The translations under genes and the position numbers were made by a program. Shown piece by piece: positions 54,738 through 63,975 of a stretch of DNA of 64,000 nt. How positions within the stretch are numbered: the first letter of the stretch is position 1; each line of letters begins with the position of its first letter. The notes beneath the pieces are model-generated. The model was not told where the DNA came from. It worked only from the letters and a program-made list of their open reading frames with translations, and did not search any database. Origin of the DNA: DATBSK01 sp964501785 (GTDB lineage: Bacteria > Actinomycetota > Acidimicrobiia > IMCC26256 > PALSA-555); NCBI GenBank assembly GCA_964501785.1, contig CAZCUD010000003.1, positions 1 to 64,000 on the forward strand. The letters run 5' to 3'.

Positions 54738-57455
54738 ATGCTGCGCGTCACGCTCAAGAACCTCTTCGCGAAGAAGTTCCGGCTCGTCCTGACGTCGCTC
54801 GCCGTCGTGCTGGGCGTCGCGTTCATGTCGGGGACGTTCGTGCTCACCGACACCATCGGCCAGGTCTTCGACGAGCTCTTCGCCGACGTGAACCGCGGCG
54901 TCGACGTCGCCGTGCGCGCCCGCCCCGCGTTCGACGAGAAGGCAGGCGGTCCGGGCACCCAGGAGGTGCGCGAGCCGATCGACTCGGCGGGCGGGGCGTC
55001 GTGCACGAGCGAGCCCGCGCCCGACCCGGGCTCGCTGCTGGCGACGATCTGCGGCGTCGAGGGCGTGAAGGCGGCCGAGGGGTCGGTGCAGGGCTACGCC
55101 CTGGTGGCGAAGGTCGGCGCCGACGGCAAGCCCGAGGACCCGGTGCAGCCCTCCGGGCCGCCGACCATCGGGGTCGCCTGGGGTCCCGATCGCCAGCTCA
55201 ACCAGGCGTTCGGCGGCGACGGGCGGCCCGAGATCGGCCATCGCCCCCGCGGGCCGGGCCAGGCCGCGCTCGACCAGACGACCGCCGAGGACGCCGGCAT
55301 CAGCCGAGCCGCGGTGGAGCGATGCGCCAACAGGGGCGACTGCGAGAACGCGCGGATCCTCGTCAACTTCCTCCAGCACGAGCCGACCGAGTTCGACGTC
55401 GTCGGCATCTTCAAGTTCGGGACCGTCGGCAACCTCGCCGGCGCGACGCTGACCGCGTTCGACATCCCGGTCGCGCAGGAGGTGATGAACCGCCCCGGCC
55501 AGTTCGACGTGATCCGGGTCGCCGGCGACGAGGGAGTCAGCCAGACCGAGCTCCAGCGAGCGATCCGCGCCGACGTGCAGGGCTTCGACGACCCACCGCT
55601 CGAGGTGCTCACCGGTGAGCAGCTCGCGCAGGACACGAGCGACGAGATCCGCGACAACCTCAGCGTCTTCAACACGTTCTTGTTGATCTTCGCGATCATC
55701 GCCCTGTTCGTCGGCGCGTTCATCATCTACAACACCTTCTCGATCATCGTGGCCCAGCGGTCGCGCGAGCTCGGCCTGCTGCGCGCGCTCGGGGCTTCCG
55801 GCGGGCAGGTGACGGGATCGGTCGCGATCGAGGCCCTGGTCGTCGGGCTCCTGTCTTCGGTGCTCGGGCTCGGTCTCGGGATCCTCGTCGCGCTCGGTCT
55901 CCAGGGACTCATGCGCGCGCTCGGGTTCGGGTTGCCGACCGGCTCGCTCGTGATCGAGCCCCGCACGGTCATCGTGTCGCTGATCGTCGGCACGGTCATC
56001 ACCTTCGTCTCGGCGATCGCGCCCGCTCGCCGGGCGGCGCGGGTCGCACCCATGGCCGCGCTGCGCACCGACATGGGGCTGCCCAGCTCGGGCAGTCGCC
56101 GCTTCACGATCGGTGCGGTGCTCGCACTGCTCGGCATCGTGTGCGTGGTGCTCGGCTTCGCCGGTCCCGGCGAGTCGTTCCCGGGCGGCGTCGCGGCCGC
56201 CGTGGGCCTGGGCGCCGCGCTGGTCTTCGTCGGAGTGGCGATGCTGAGCCCGCTCGTCGCCGTTCCCACGGCCCGGTTCCTCGGCTGGGTGCCGGCTCGG
56301 CTCCGCGGCATGTCCGGCGTGCTCGCTCGCGAGAACGCGTCCCGCAACCCGCGGCGGACGGCGTCGACCGCGGCTGCGCTGATGATCGGCATCGCGATCG
56401 TCGCGGTCGTGGCGATCTTCGCCTCCTCGGTGAAGAAGACCATCAGCGACGTGCTCGCGAACGACTACAAGGCGGAGTTCTCGCTCCAGTCGGGCGGTGG
56501 CGGGTTCGTGCCGGTGCCGCCGGAGGCCGCGAGCGCGATCCGCGCCGACTCCGCGCTCGACGGAGCGGTCGTCACCGAGTGGCGCTTCGGCCAGTTCGAG
56601 GTCGACGGCGAGACGAAGCCGCTGCTCGGGGTCGACACCAACCTCAACCGCACGCTGAACGTCGATCCGTCACCCGGCTCGCTGGCGCGGTGGAAGGACG
56701 AGGGCGGCTTCTTGGTCTTCGAGGACGCCTACGACGATCTTCCCGCCGCCAACAAGCGCTCGGGGACGCTCGACGTGCGGTTCCCCGACACGCCGCGCGG
56801 CGAGACGGAGGCCGTGCCGATCGCAGGCACGTTCGGCACCAAGGAAGCGATCAACAACGACTACGTGCTCGCCATGCGCGACTACGAGCCGCACTACGCG
56901 TCCACCGACCTCGGAGACGTGTTCGTCTCGGTCAAGCTCCCGCCGGGCATGTCGCTCGAAGCGGGTCGGCGCGACCTGGAGCGCGTGCTCGAGCCGTTCC
57001 CCAGCGTCGAGGTGCAGGACCAGCAGGAGTTCCAGGAGGCCCAGGAGGCCCAGATCGACCAGTTCATCAACCTCGTGTACCTGCTGCTCGCGCTGGCGAT
57101 CGCCATCGCGCTCATGGGCATCATCAACACGCTGCTGCTCTCGGTCCTCGAGCGCACCCGAGAGCTCGGGTTGCTGCGCGCAGTGGGGATGACCCGCAAG
57201 CAGATGGGGCGGATGGTGCGGTACGAGTCGCTGATCATCGCCGTGTTCGGATCGCTGCTCGGTCTCGTGCTCGGCGTCGCGTTCGGCATCGCGCTGGTCG
57301 TCGCGCTCGAGTCCGAGGGCATCACCCTCGGCGTGCCCATCAGCACCCTGATCATCTTCGTCGTGATCGCAGGCATCCTGGGCTGGATCGCCGGCAGCTG
57401 GCCTGCCCGCCGCGCCGCCCACCTCGACGTCCTGCGCGCGATCGAGTCGGAGTAG
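54738..57455 (+). CDS. Large FtsX/MacB-type ABC transporter permease
   Basis: 905 aa. An N-terminal helix (about 15-37) is followed by an extracellular MacB-core-like domain (about 40-300). The first FtsX module (about 310-445) holds three helices and RSRELGLLRALGASGGQV. Two further helices (about 450-525) precede a second extracellular domain (about 575-770) and a second FtsX module (about 775-895), with RTRELGLLRAVGMTRKQM. This duplicated layout is usual for actinobacterial mechanotransmission-type ABC permeases. ATG at 54738, GAGGGAG upstream. Confidence 0.92.
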   Translation: MLRVTLKNLFAKKFRLVLTSLAVVLGVAFMSGTFVLTDTIGQVFDELFADVNRGVDVAVRARPAFDEKAGGPGTQEVREPIDSAGGASCTSEPAPDPGSLLATICGVEGVKAAEGSVQGYALVAKVGADGKPEDPVQPSGPPTIGVAWGPDRQLNQAFGGDGRPEIGHRPRGPGQAALDQTTAEDAGISRAAVERCANRGDCENARILVNFLQHEPTEFDVVGIFKFGTVGNLAGATLTAFDIPVAQEVMNRPGQFDVIRVAGDEGVSQTELQRAIRADVQGFDDPPLEVLTGEQLAQDTSDEIRDNLSVFNTFLLIFAIIALFVGAFIIYNTFSIIVAQRSRELGLLRALGASGGQVTGSVAIEALVVGLLSSVLGLGLGILVALGLQGLMRALGFGLPTGSLVIEPRTVIVSLIVGTVITFVSAIAPARRAARVAPMAALRTDMGLPSSGSRRFTIGAVLALLGIVCVVLGFAGPGESFPGGVAAAVGLGAALVFVGVAMLSPLVAVPTARFLGWVPARLRGMSGVLARENASRNPRRTASTAAALMIGIAIVAVVAIFASSVKKTISDVLANDYKAEFSLQSGGGGFVPVPPEAASAIRADSALDGAVVTEWRFGQFEVDGETKPLLGVDTNLNRTLNVDPSPGSLARWKDEGGFLVFEDAYDDLPAANKRSGTLDVRFPDTPRGETEAVPIAGTFGTKEAINNDYVLAMRDYEPHYASTDLGDVFVSVKLPPGMSLEAGRRDLERVLEPFPSVEVQDQQEFQEAQEAQIDQFINLVYLLLALAIAIALMGIINTLLLSVLERTRELGLLRAVGMTRKQMGRMVRYESLIIAVFGSLLGLVLGVAFGIALVVALESEGITLGVPISTLIIFVVIAGILGWIAGSWPARRAAHLDVLRAIESE

Positions 57456-57475
57456 CCCTCGTACGATCGGGCGGC

Positions 57476-58669
57476 GTGACCGGCGATCGCGCCTCGGCGG
57501 TGAGCGGGGAAGACGTGCGGCGGGAGCTCGCCGCGGCGCTGGGCGAGCGGTTCGCGGCGCGGACGGCCGACACGACCGCGACCGTGCTCGGCGCGGGCAA
57601 CGACGACCTCGGGCCCGGGCACGACTGGCTCGCTGCGCTCGCACCGGGCGGCTGGGCAGTCCCGACGTGGCCGGTCGAGCACGGCGGACGTGCTGCGACG
57701 CCACGCGACGCGGCGGTCATCGGCCGCGAGCTCGCGACCTACGAGCAGCCCGACCTGTACCCGTACCTCATCGGCCTGCACGTCGTCGGTCCGACGCTCC
57801 TCTCGCTCGCGTCCGACGAGCAGCAGGCGCGGTGGCTGCGACCGATCGCAGCGGGCGACGAGATCTGGTGCCAGCTGTTCTCCGAGCCCGGCGCCGGCTC
57901 CGACCTCGCGAACGTGTCCACCTTCGCGGCCGGTGACGGTGACGTCTGGCGGCTGACCGGCCAGAAGGTGTGGAGCAGTCGCGCCCATTACGCACGGTGG
58001 GGGTTCTGCCTGGCGCGCACCAGCGTCGACGTGACGAAGCACGCCGGCATCACCGCGTTCGTCGTCGACATGCACGCGCCGGGCGTCGACGTCCGGCCCC
58101 TCCGGCAGATGAACGGCGACGCGCACTTCAGTGAGGTGTTCCTCGACGAGGTCGTCGTGCCCGACACCGATCGAGTCGGTGACGTCGGGGGCGGTTGGGC
58201 GGTGGCCAAGACGGCGCTCGCGAACGAGCGGAGCGCGGTCGGAGCCGCCGGGTCCGGGATGGGCAGCCCGTCCGACCGCCTGCTCGACCTCGCCCGGGCG
58301 ACGGAGCCCGGTGCGGTCGCGACCGACGAGGTCGTGCGCGTGCACGTCGAGGCGGAGGTGGCCCGGCTCACGACGCGACGCGCCCGCGATGTGGCCCGCG
58401 CCGGCACGCCGGGACCCGAGGGGAGCGGTGCGAAGCTGCGCGGCAGCCGAACGCTGAAGGACACGGCCGCGGCCGCACTGCGCCTCCGCGGCGCCGATGC
58501 GCTCCTCGCGGACGAGGAGTGGCACACGCTCTTCCTCACCGCACCGTCGATCTCGATCCGGGGCGGCACCGACGAGATCCAGCGCAACATCGTGGGCGAG
58601 CACGTGCTCGGCCTCCCGCCCGAGCCCCGCGTCGACGTCGACCGCCCGTATCGTGACGTGCCGCACTGA
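57476..58669 (+). CDS. Acyl-CoA dehydrogenase family protein
   Basis: FAD-dependent alpha,beta-dehydrogenation of an acyl-CoA; 397 aa. It has WCQLFSEPGAGSDLANVST, LTGQKVWSSRAHYA and the C-terminal SIRGGTDEIQRNIVGEHVLGLP, the last with the flavin-contact motif typical of ACADs. The catalytic Glu position appears as the Glu in RGGTDE-x, but exact alignment is needed. It lies 20 bp after the permease gene and before an enoyl-CoA hydratase gene, forming a beta-oxidation pair. Confidence 0.92.
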   Translation: MTGDRASAVSGEDVRRELAAALGERFAARTADTTATVLGAGNDDLGPGHDWLAALAPGGWAVPTWPVEHGGRAATPRDAAVIGRELATYEQPDLYPYLIGLHVVGPTLLSLASDEQQARWLRPIAAGDEIWCQLFSEPGAGSDLANVSTFAAGDGDVWRLTGQKVWSSRAHYARWGFCLARTSVDVTKHAGITAFVVDMHAPGVDVRPLRQMNGDAHFSEVFLDEVVVPDTDRVGDVGGGWAVAKTALANERSAVGAAGSGMGSPSDRLLDLARATEPGAVATDEVVRVHVEAEVARLTTRRARDVARAGTPGPEGSGAKLRGSRTLKDTAAAALRLRGADALLADEEWHTLFLTAPSISIRGGTDEIQRNIVGEHVLGLPPEPRVDVDRPYRDVPH

Positions 58670-58711
58670 GAGGACCGGTGCGCACGTACGCCTCGTGAAG
58701 GAGGAGAGACC

Positions 58712-59494
58712 GTGAGCGAACCGGTGCTGCTCGCCGTCGAGCAGGGCGTCGCGCGGATCACGCTGAACCGCCCCGAGGCGGCCAACGCGATCGACCTGAC
58801 GCTCGCTCGCGCCCTCCAGTCGGTCGTCGCTCAGGTGGCCGAGACGCCCGACCTCCGGGCGGTGCTCCTCACCGGTGCTGGTGATCGCTTCTGCGGCGGT
58901 GGCGACGTGCGGTCGTTCGCCGGCTCGCCCGACCTCTCCGCGACGCTCGACGAGGTGCTCGCGCACCTGCATCCGGCGATCGCGACCCTCGGTGAGATCG
59001 ACGTGCCCGTCGTCGCGTCGGTCCAGGGAAGCGCCGCGGGCGCGGGCCTCGCGCTCGTCGCCGGCGCGGATCTCGTCCTCGCGGCGTACTCGACGAAGTT
59101 CGTGATGGCCTACACCGGCATCGGGCTCGTCCCCGACGGCGGATCGACCTGGTACCTGCCGCGCATCGTCGGGCCACGTCGCGCACTCGAGCTGGCACTG
59201 ACCAACTGGGTGCTGTCCGCCGACGAGGCGCACGCCTGGGGCCTCGTCACGCGGGTGCTGCCCGACTCGGAGCTCGAGGAGAAGACCGAGGCGTTCGTCA
59301 CGCAGCTCGCCAACGGCCCGACCCGGGCCTACGCGGCAGCAAAGCGCCTGATGCGCGCCTCGGCGTCGACGTCGCTCGAGAACCAGCTCGCGCTCGAGGC
59401 GGCCGAGATGGTGGACGTCGGACGCACCGCTGACGGCGCCGAGGGCGTGCGCGCGTTCTCCGAGAAGCGGCCGCCGACCTTTGAGGGGCGCTAG
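58712..59494 (+). CDS. Enoyl-CoA hydratase/isomerase family protein
   Basis: 260 aa crotonase fold. VARITLNRPEAANAIDLTLA at the N terminus; the oxyanion-hole segments are GDRFCGGGDVRSFA and QGSAAGAGLALVAGADLVLA. The second catalytic Glu of ECH is not present in the LVPDGGSTWYLPR segment (Asp there instead), as in many isomerase-type crotonases. GTG start at 58712 with AAGGAGGAG ideally placed. Downstream of the acyl-CoA dehydrogenase. The stop overlaps the convergent gene by 4 bp. Confidence 0.9.
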   Translation: MSEPVLLAVEQGVARITLNRPEAANAIDLTLARALQSVVAQVAETPDLRAVLLTGAGDRFCGGGDVRSFAGSPDLSATLDEVLAHLHPAIATLGEIDVPVVASVQGSAAGAGLALVAGADLVLAAYSTKFVMAYTGIGLVPDGGSTWYLPRIVGPRRALELALTNWVLSADEAHAWGLVTRVLPDSELEEKTEAFVTQLANGPTRAYAAAKRLMRASASTSLENQLALEAAEMVDVGRTADGAEGVRAFSEKRPPTFEGR

Positions 59495-60300
59495 CGCGCC
59501 GGCTGCTCGGGCGGGCGGTGCTGGGTCGGCGGGCCGGCGAACGCCTGCACGAAGCCGATCCACTCTGCGGCTGCATCCCCGGTCACCGTGAGGCCGGTGT
59601 CGGCCGGGTTGCGGCGCTGCGTGGCGACGAGGCACCAGTCGAGGGCAGAGCCCGAGATGCGGTCGGAGGCGTCGTTCGGCCCCCACGCCCACTCGGCGCC
59701 GTCGGGCGCGACGAGCTCGACGCGCACGTCGCCAAGGGGCAGCTCGATGCCCCGTGACGCGTACGCGAACGGCCGGGCTCGCACGCCGATCTCGGCGACG
59801 TGGCGCAGCCGCGACGTGGGCGCGCGGGTCACTCCGAGCGCGTCGGCGACGTCCTGCCCGTGCGCCCAGGTCTCCATCACCCGCGCGGTCGCGAACGACG
59901 CGACCGACATGTCGGGTCCGAACCACGGCACCCGGTCGGACGGCTCCCTGGCGCGCAGCGAGTCGGTCGTGGCGCGCCGGTTGGAACGCCACCACGCAAG
60001 GGCCGAGACCCCCTCGGGCGGGGTGCGCCCGAGTCGCCCGTCGCGCAGTCCGGCCGCGCGAGCAGCTGGGTCGGCCGCGTACTCGGCGAGCTGCGCGCGA
60101 AAGCCCTCCGCGTCCTCCAGCGACGTGCGAGCCCACTCCTCGGTCGCGGCCAGGTGCGCGATCTGGTCCTCGACCGTCCAACCCTCGGCGGGCGTCGGCG
60201 TCGCCCACCCCGCCGCATCGAGGTCGCCGACCAGTGAATCGAGCGCGTCCTCCTCCGCGACGAGGTCGTCGACGAGTCGAAGGAAGTCGTTGCGATCCAT
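59491..60300 (-). CDS. TIGR03084-like mycothiol-dependent maleylpyruvate isomerase family protein
   Basis: 269 aa. The N-terminal DinB-like metal-binding helical domain has LVAEEDALDSLVGDLDAAGW, EDQIAHLAATEEWA and VMETWAHGQDVADAL. The His residues in these segments match the metal ligands of mycothiol-dependent isomerase-like proteins. The C-terminal SCP2-like part (about 185-260) carries DGAEWAWGP and SALDWCLVATQRR. ATG at 60300; longer upstream reading frames come from the repeat array and are not credible. The substrate is unknown. Confidence 0.85.
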   Translation of the reverse strand: MDRNDFLRLVDDLVAEEDALDSLVGDLDAAGWATPTPAEGWTVEDQIAHLAATEEWARTSLEDAEGFRAQLAEYAADPAARAAGLRDGRLGRTPPEGVSALAWWRSNRRATTDSLRAREPSDRVPWFGPDMSVASFATARVMETWAHGQDVADALGVTRAPTSRLRHVAEIGVRARPFAYASRGIELPLGDVRVELVAPDGAEWAWGPNDASDRISGSALDWCLVATQRRNPADTGLTVTGDAAAEWIGFVQAFAGPPTQHRPPEQPAR

Positions 60301-60310
60301 CGGGTCCCGA

Positions 60311-60778
60311 TTCTGCCCGTTCGCCGAAGGCCGGCTCTGCCGGCCTTCAACCGACTCGCGCCGCGAGCAGTCGCGTCGGGGGGAGCCGACGAGGGGGGCC
60401 TGCCCCCCTCGTCTTCGCCGGTTCTGCCCGTTCGCCGAAGGCCGGCTCCGCCGGCCTTCAACCGACTCGCGCACCGAGCAGTCGCGTCGGGGGGAGCCGA
60501 CGAGGGGGGCCTGCCCCCCTCGTCTCGAGTCGCGTCGGGGGGAGCCGACGAGGGGGGCCTGCCCCCCTCGTCTCGAGTCGCGNNNNNNNNNNNNNNNNNN
60601 NNNNNNNNNNNNNNNNNNNNNNNNNNNNNNNNNNNNNNNNNNNNNNNNNNNNNNNNNNNNNNNNNNNNNNNNNNNNNNNNNNAGTCGCGTCGGGGGGAGC
60701 CGACGAGGGGGGCCTGCCCCCCTCGTCTCGAGTCGCGTCGGGGGGAGCCGACGAGGGGGGCCTGCCCCCCTCGTCTCA
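60311..60778. repeat. Tandem repeat array of hairpin units with an assembly gap
   Basis: Two copies of a 111-bp unit start at 60311 and 60422. Each holds a hairpin GAAGGCCGGC-TCT/CCG-GCCGGCCTTC and one copy of a 48-bp module. That module then repeats in tandem, with at least five copies visible on both sides of the N run. Every module has a perfect 12-bp stem GACGAGGGGGGC-CT-GCCCCCCTCGTC. It fills the 475-bp space between the TIGR03084-like gene start and the acyl-CoA synthetase stop. No gene is seen in it. Confidence 0.9.
60583..60682. other. Assembly gap (100 N)
   Basis: Exactly 100 undetermined bases inside the 48-bp tandem repeat. The round length suggests a scaffold placeholder, so the true number of repeat copies is unknown. 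Confidence 0.98.
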
Positions 60779-62329
60779 AACGATGCGGCTGGTCTTGTCG
60801 CCCCAGTAGCGGTCGCGCAGGAGGCGCTTGTAGAGCTTGCCCGTCGGCTGGCGTGGGAGCTCGGCCTCGAAGTCGACCGCCTTCGGGCACTTGTAGTGCG
60901 CGAGGTTGTCCCGACAGAACGCGAGGAGCCGGGCCTCGAGCTCGGGTCCGGCGTCGTCCATGTCGAGCGGCTGCACCACCGCGTGGACGCGCTCGCCCAT
61001 GTCCGGGTCGGGGATGCCGAACACGGCGGCGTCGAGCACCGCCTCGTGGGTGACGAGCAGGTTCTCCGCTTCCTGCGGGTAGATGTTCACGCCGCCCGAC
61101 ACGATCATGAAGTCGCGTCGGTCGGTCAGGTAGAGGTAGCCGTCGTCGTCGACGTACCCGATGTCGCCGACGGAGGCCCAGCCGTTGGCGTCGCGGGTGC
61201 TCGCCGTCTTCTTCGGGTCCTTGTGGTACTCGAAGCTCATCGTGCGCTCGCCCGGCTCGAACCACACGACGCCCGGCTCGCCGTTGGGCAGCTCGTTGCC
61301 GTCCTCGTCGAGGATGTGGATCGTCGTGAAGAACGGCTTGCCCACCGAGCCCGGGTGCGCGAGCCACTCCTCGCTCGTGATCATGGTGGCGCCCATGCCC
61401 TCGGTCGACGAGTAGTACTCGAAGATGATCGGGCCCCACCACTCGATCATCTGCCGCTTGATCTCCACCGGGCACGGTGCGGCCGCGTGGATCGCGATCT
61501 TCAGCGACGACACGTCGTACTTCGCACGGACCTCCGGGGGGAGCTTGAGCATGCGCACGAACATCGTCGGCACGAACTGCGCGTGCGTCACCCGGTACTT
61601 CTCGATCGCGGCGAGGCATGCCTCGGGGTCGAAGTGCTCGAGGATGACGTTGGTGCCGCCGAAGCGGTTGACAGCGATGCAGAACTGGAGTGGCGCGGCG
61701 TGGTACAGCGGCGCGGGCGAGAGGTAGACGGCGTCCTCGTCGATGCCGTACGTCGCACCGAAGCCCGACAGCGCCGGGTCGGGCGTGCCCACGGGCTTGC
61801 GCTCGAGCGTGTACCGGATCCCCTTGGGGCGACCGGTCGTGCCCGACGAGTACATCATGGCGTGGCCCTCGAGCTCCTCGGCGAGCGGCTCGGCCGGGTA
61901 GGCGGCGATCGCCTCCTCGTACTGCTCGAAGCCGTCGAGCGACCCGTCGAGCACGAGTCGGGTCTCGACGCTCGCGGGCAGCGCGTCGGCCAGGCCGCCG
62001 ACGACCTCCCCGAGCCGGGTGGTCGTCACGAACGCCCGGGCGTCGCAGTTGTCGACGATGTACGCGACCTCGTCGGCGTTGAAGTGGTAGTTGATCGGCG
62101 TGAAGTAGATGCCGGACCGCTGCGCCGCCCACACGACCTCGAGGTATCGCGGGTTGTTGTCGAGGAAGATCGCGAGGTGGTCCTGGAAGCCGAGACCCCG
62201 GCCGGCGAGCAGCTGCGCGAGCCGGTTCGAGCGGTCGTCGAGCTCTCGGTAGGTGACGACCTGGTCGGTGGCCGCCATCACGTAGGCGGGCTTGTCCGGG
62301 TTCTTCTGCGCGTGCGGTGCGGGCCACAT
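60776..62329 (-). CDS. Acyl-CoA synthetase (AMP-forming, FadD-type)
   Basis: Activates a carboxylic acid to its CoA thioester. 517 aa of the ANL superfamily. ATP-binding motif MMYSSGTTGRPKGI (about 160), YYSSTEGMG (A5), GDIGYVDDDGYLYLTDRRDF (A7-A8) and the C-terminal catalytic Lys in PRQPTGKLYKRLLRD. ATG at 62329 (MWPAPHAQ); earlier codons lack a ribosome-binding site. Its last codon and stop fall in the repeat array. It may provide acyl-CoA for the dehydrogenase/hydratase genes at 57-59 kb. Confidence 0.92.
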   Translation of the reverse strand: MWPAPHAQKNPDKPAYVMAATDQVVTYRELDDRSNRLAQLLAGRGLGFQDHLAIFLDNNPRYLEVVWAAQRSGIYFTPINYHFNADEVAYIVDNCDARAFVTTTRLGEVVGGLADALPASVETRLVLDGSLDGFEQYEEAIAAYPAEPLAEELEGHAMMYSSGTTGRPKGIRYTLERKPVGTPDPALSGFGATYGIDEDAVYLSPAPLYHAAPLQFCIAVNRFGGTNVILEHFDPEACLAAIEKYRVTHAQFVPTMFVRMLKLPPEVRAKYDVSSLKIAIHAAAPCPVEIKRQMIEWWGPIIFEYYSSTEGMGATMITSEEWLAHPGSVGKPFFTTIHILDEDGNELPNGEPGVVWFEPGERTMSFEYHKDPKKTASTRDANGWASVGDIGYVDDDGYLYLTDRRDFMIVSGGVNIYPQEAENLLVTHEAVLDAAVFGIPDPDMGERVHAVVQPLDMDDAGPELEARLLAFCRDNLAHYKCPKAVDFEAELPRQPTGKLYKRLLRDRYWGDKTSRIV

Positions 62330-62394
62330 GGCCGGGCACCCTACCGACCCTGACGGCCGTGTCACATCCGCCGTGGCGGGGCGGCCGACGGCGC

Positions 62395-62916
62395 TCAGCC
62401 CTCGCCGCCACCGCCTCGGACGCGGGCGTCCTTCTCGGCGACGCTCGCCGCGAGGTCGTCGGCGAACGACTGGAGCCTCGTCGCGAGTGCCGCGGCGTCG
62501 GGCCCGTCGCCGGCGGCGAGGATGCGGGCCGCGAGCAGCCCGGCGTTGCGGGCGTTGCCCACCGCGACCGTCGCCACCGGGATCCCGGCGGGCATCTGCA
62601 CGATCGAGAGCATCGAGTCGAGCCCCGAGAGGTGCTCCAGGGGGACGGGCACGCCGATCACCGGCAGCGTCGTCATCGACGCGGTCATCCCGGGCAGGTG
62701 GGCGGCTCCGCCCGCACCGGCGACGATCACCCGCAGGCCTCGCTCGCGGGCGGTGCGGGCGTACTCGTACATCACGTCGGGCGTGCGGTGCGCGGACACC
62801 ACGCGCACCTCGTGGGGCACGGCGAGCTCGTCGAGCACGTCGACCGCCCCTTGCATCACCCGCAGGTCGGAGTCGCTGCCCATGATGACGCCGACCAGAG
62901 GAGTCGCGTCCGCCAT
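62395..62916 (-). CDS. purE: N5-carboxyaminoimidazole ribonucleotide mutase
   Basis: Class I PurE, converting N5-CAIR to CAIR in purine synthesis. 173 aa: GVIMGSDSDLRVM phosphate-binding loop, VVSAHRTPDVMYEYA with the catalytic His, VIVAGAGGAAHLPGM, and GIPVATVAVGNARNAGLLAARIL. Complete and typical in length. No purK is adjacent in the window. Starts 24 bp from the divergent nitronate-monooxygenase-like gene. Confidence 0.96.
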   Translation of the reverse strand: MADATPLVGVIMGSDSDLRVMQGAVDVLDELAVPHEVRVVSAHRTPDVMYEYARTARERGLRVIVAGAGGAAHLPGMTASMTTLPVIGVPVPLEHLSGLDSMLSIVQMPAGIPVATVAVGNARNAGLLAARILAAGDGPDAAALATRLQSFADDLAASVAEKDARVRGGGGEG

Positions 62917-62940
62917 CGGTGCAAGTTACCCTCGCCCCGC

Positions 62941-63906
62941 ATGCGCACACGACTGACGGACCTGCTCCAGATCGAGCACCCGGTGATGCTCGCCGGCATG
63001 GGCGGCGTCTCCTACCACCGCCTCGTCGCCGCGGTCTCGGAGGCCGGGGGATTCGGCTGCCTCGGCGCCGGCGCGATGACGAGCGAGCAGATGGTCGACG
63101 AGATCCGCAGGGTCAAGCAGCTCACCGACCGGCCGTTCGGCGTCGACCTGCTGACCGCGCTCCCCGACCAGATGCTGCGCAACGTCGAACTGCTCATCGA
63201 GGAAGGGGCACCCGTCTTCGTGGCCGCCCTCGGTGTGCCGAGCGAGGTCATCGATCTCTGTCACCGCAACAACGTCATCGTCGTCAACATGTGCGGCAAG
63301 GTGCGCCACGCCGTCGCCGCGGTCGATGCCGGCTGTGACCTCGTCGTCGCGCAGGGGACCGAGGCCGGTGGGCACACCGGTCTCGTCGCCACGATGCCGT
63401 TGGTGCCCCAGATCGTCGACGCGGTCGGTGACCGAGTGCCGGTCGCCGCCGCGGGTGGCATCTTCGACGGTCGCGGGCTCGCCGCCGCGCTGACCCTCGG
63501 TGCGGACGGCGTGTGGGTCGGCACCCGCTTCATCGCGACGCCCGAAGCGCGCTCCGCGCCGGGCTACAAGGACGCGCTGCTCCGCTCGGGCGAGGACGGC
63601 ACGGTGATCAGTCGAGCGTTCAGCGGCAAGCCCATGCGCGTCGTGCGCAACGAGACGACCCGTCACTACGAGGAGCACCCCGACGAGCTGAAGCCGTTCC
63701 CGGAGCAGATGATGGCTGCGCTCGACGCGGGGATCCTGCACCTGCCCCAGGGCGACGAAGCGGAGGGCGTCGATCCCGAGCGGGAGTGCTACCCGGCCGG
63801 CCAGGGCGTCGGCGCGATCGACGACCTGGTGCCCGCGGGCGAGCTGGTGCGACGCTTCGTCGAGGAGGCCGAGCGCGCACTCGCCGGTGCCGCGAGCTCG
63901 GTGTAG
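62941..63906 (+). CDS. Nitronate monooxygenase / FabK-like flavoprotein
   Basis: 321 aa FMN-binding TIM barrel. It starts LTDLLQIEHPVMLAGMGGVS and has the central AQGTEAGGHTG with the conserved His, then VPVAAAGGIFDGRGLAAALTLGADGVWVGTRF (FMN phosphate-binding). It resembles 2-nitropropane dioxygenase and enoyl-ACP reductase II; the two cannot be separated by eye. ATG at 62941, leaving a very short leader. Followed by a hairpin (63918-63956). Confidence 0.88.
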   Translation: MRTRLTDLLQIEHPVMLAGMGGVSYHRLVAAVSEAGGFGCLGAGAMTSEQMVDEIRRVKQLTDRPFGVDLLTALPDQMLRNVELLIEEGAPVFVAALGVPSEVIDLCHRNNVIVVNMCGKVRHAVAAVDAGCDLVVAQGTEAGGHTGLVATMPLVPQIVDAVGDRVPVAAAGGIFDGRGLAAALTLGADGVWVGTRFIATPEARSAPGYKDALLRSGEDGTVISRAFSGKPMRVVRNETTRHYEEHPDELKPFPEQMMAALDAGILHLPQGDEAEGVDPERECYPAGQGVGAIDDLVPAGELVRRFVEEAERALAGAASSV

Positions 63907-63917
63907 CCCGACCCCGT

Positions 63918-63956
63918 GTTGCGTTGCTCGACCCGCACGACGGTGAGCGACGCAAC
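63918..63956. terminator. 3'-end hairpin between convergent genes
   Basis: Arms GTTGCGTTGCTCGACC (63918-63933) and GGTGAGCGACGCAAC (63942-63956) pair with one bulged base and one G-T pair. It lies 12 bp after the flavoprotein stop and before a probable convergent gene end. Same architecture as the other hairpins but a different sequence. Confidence 0.55.
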
Positions 63957-63975
63957 CAGGGGATGGTGACGCGCG

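Noticed and set aside
60301..60778. CRISPR array
   Set aside because: The 48-bp and 111-bp units are directly adjacent with no unique spacers between repeats, and no cas genes are near.
60301..60778. Long open reading frames running through the repeat array and the N gap
   Set aside because: They come from the periodic GC-rich repeat and undetermined bases; the neighbouring genes have good starts and stops outside it.
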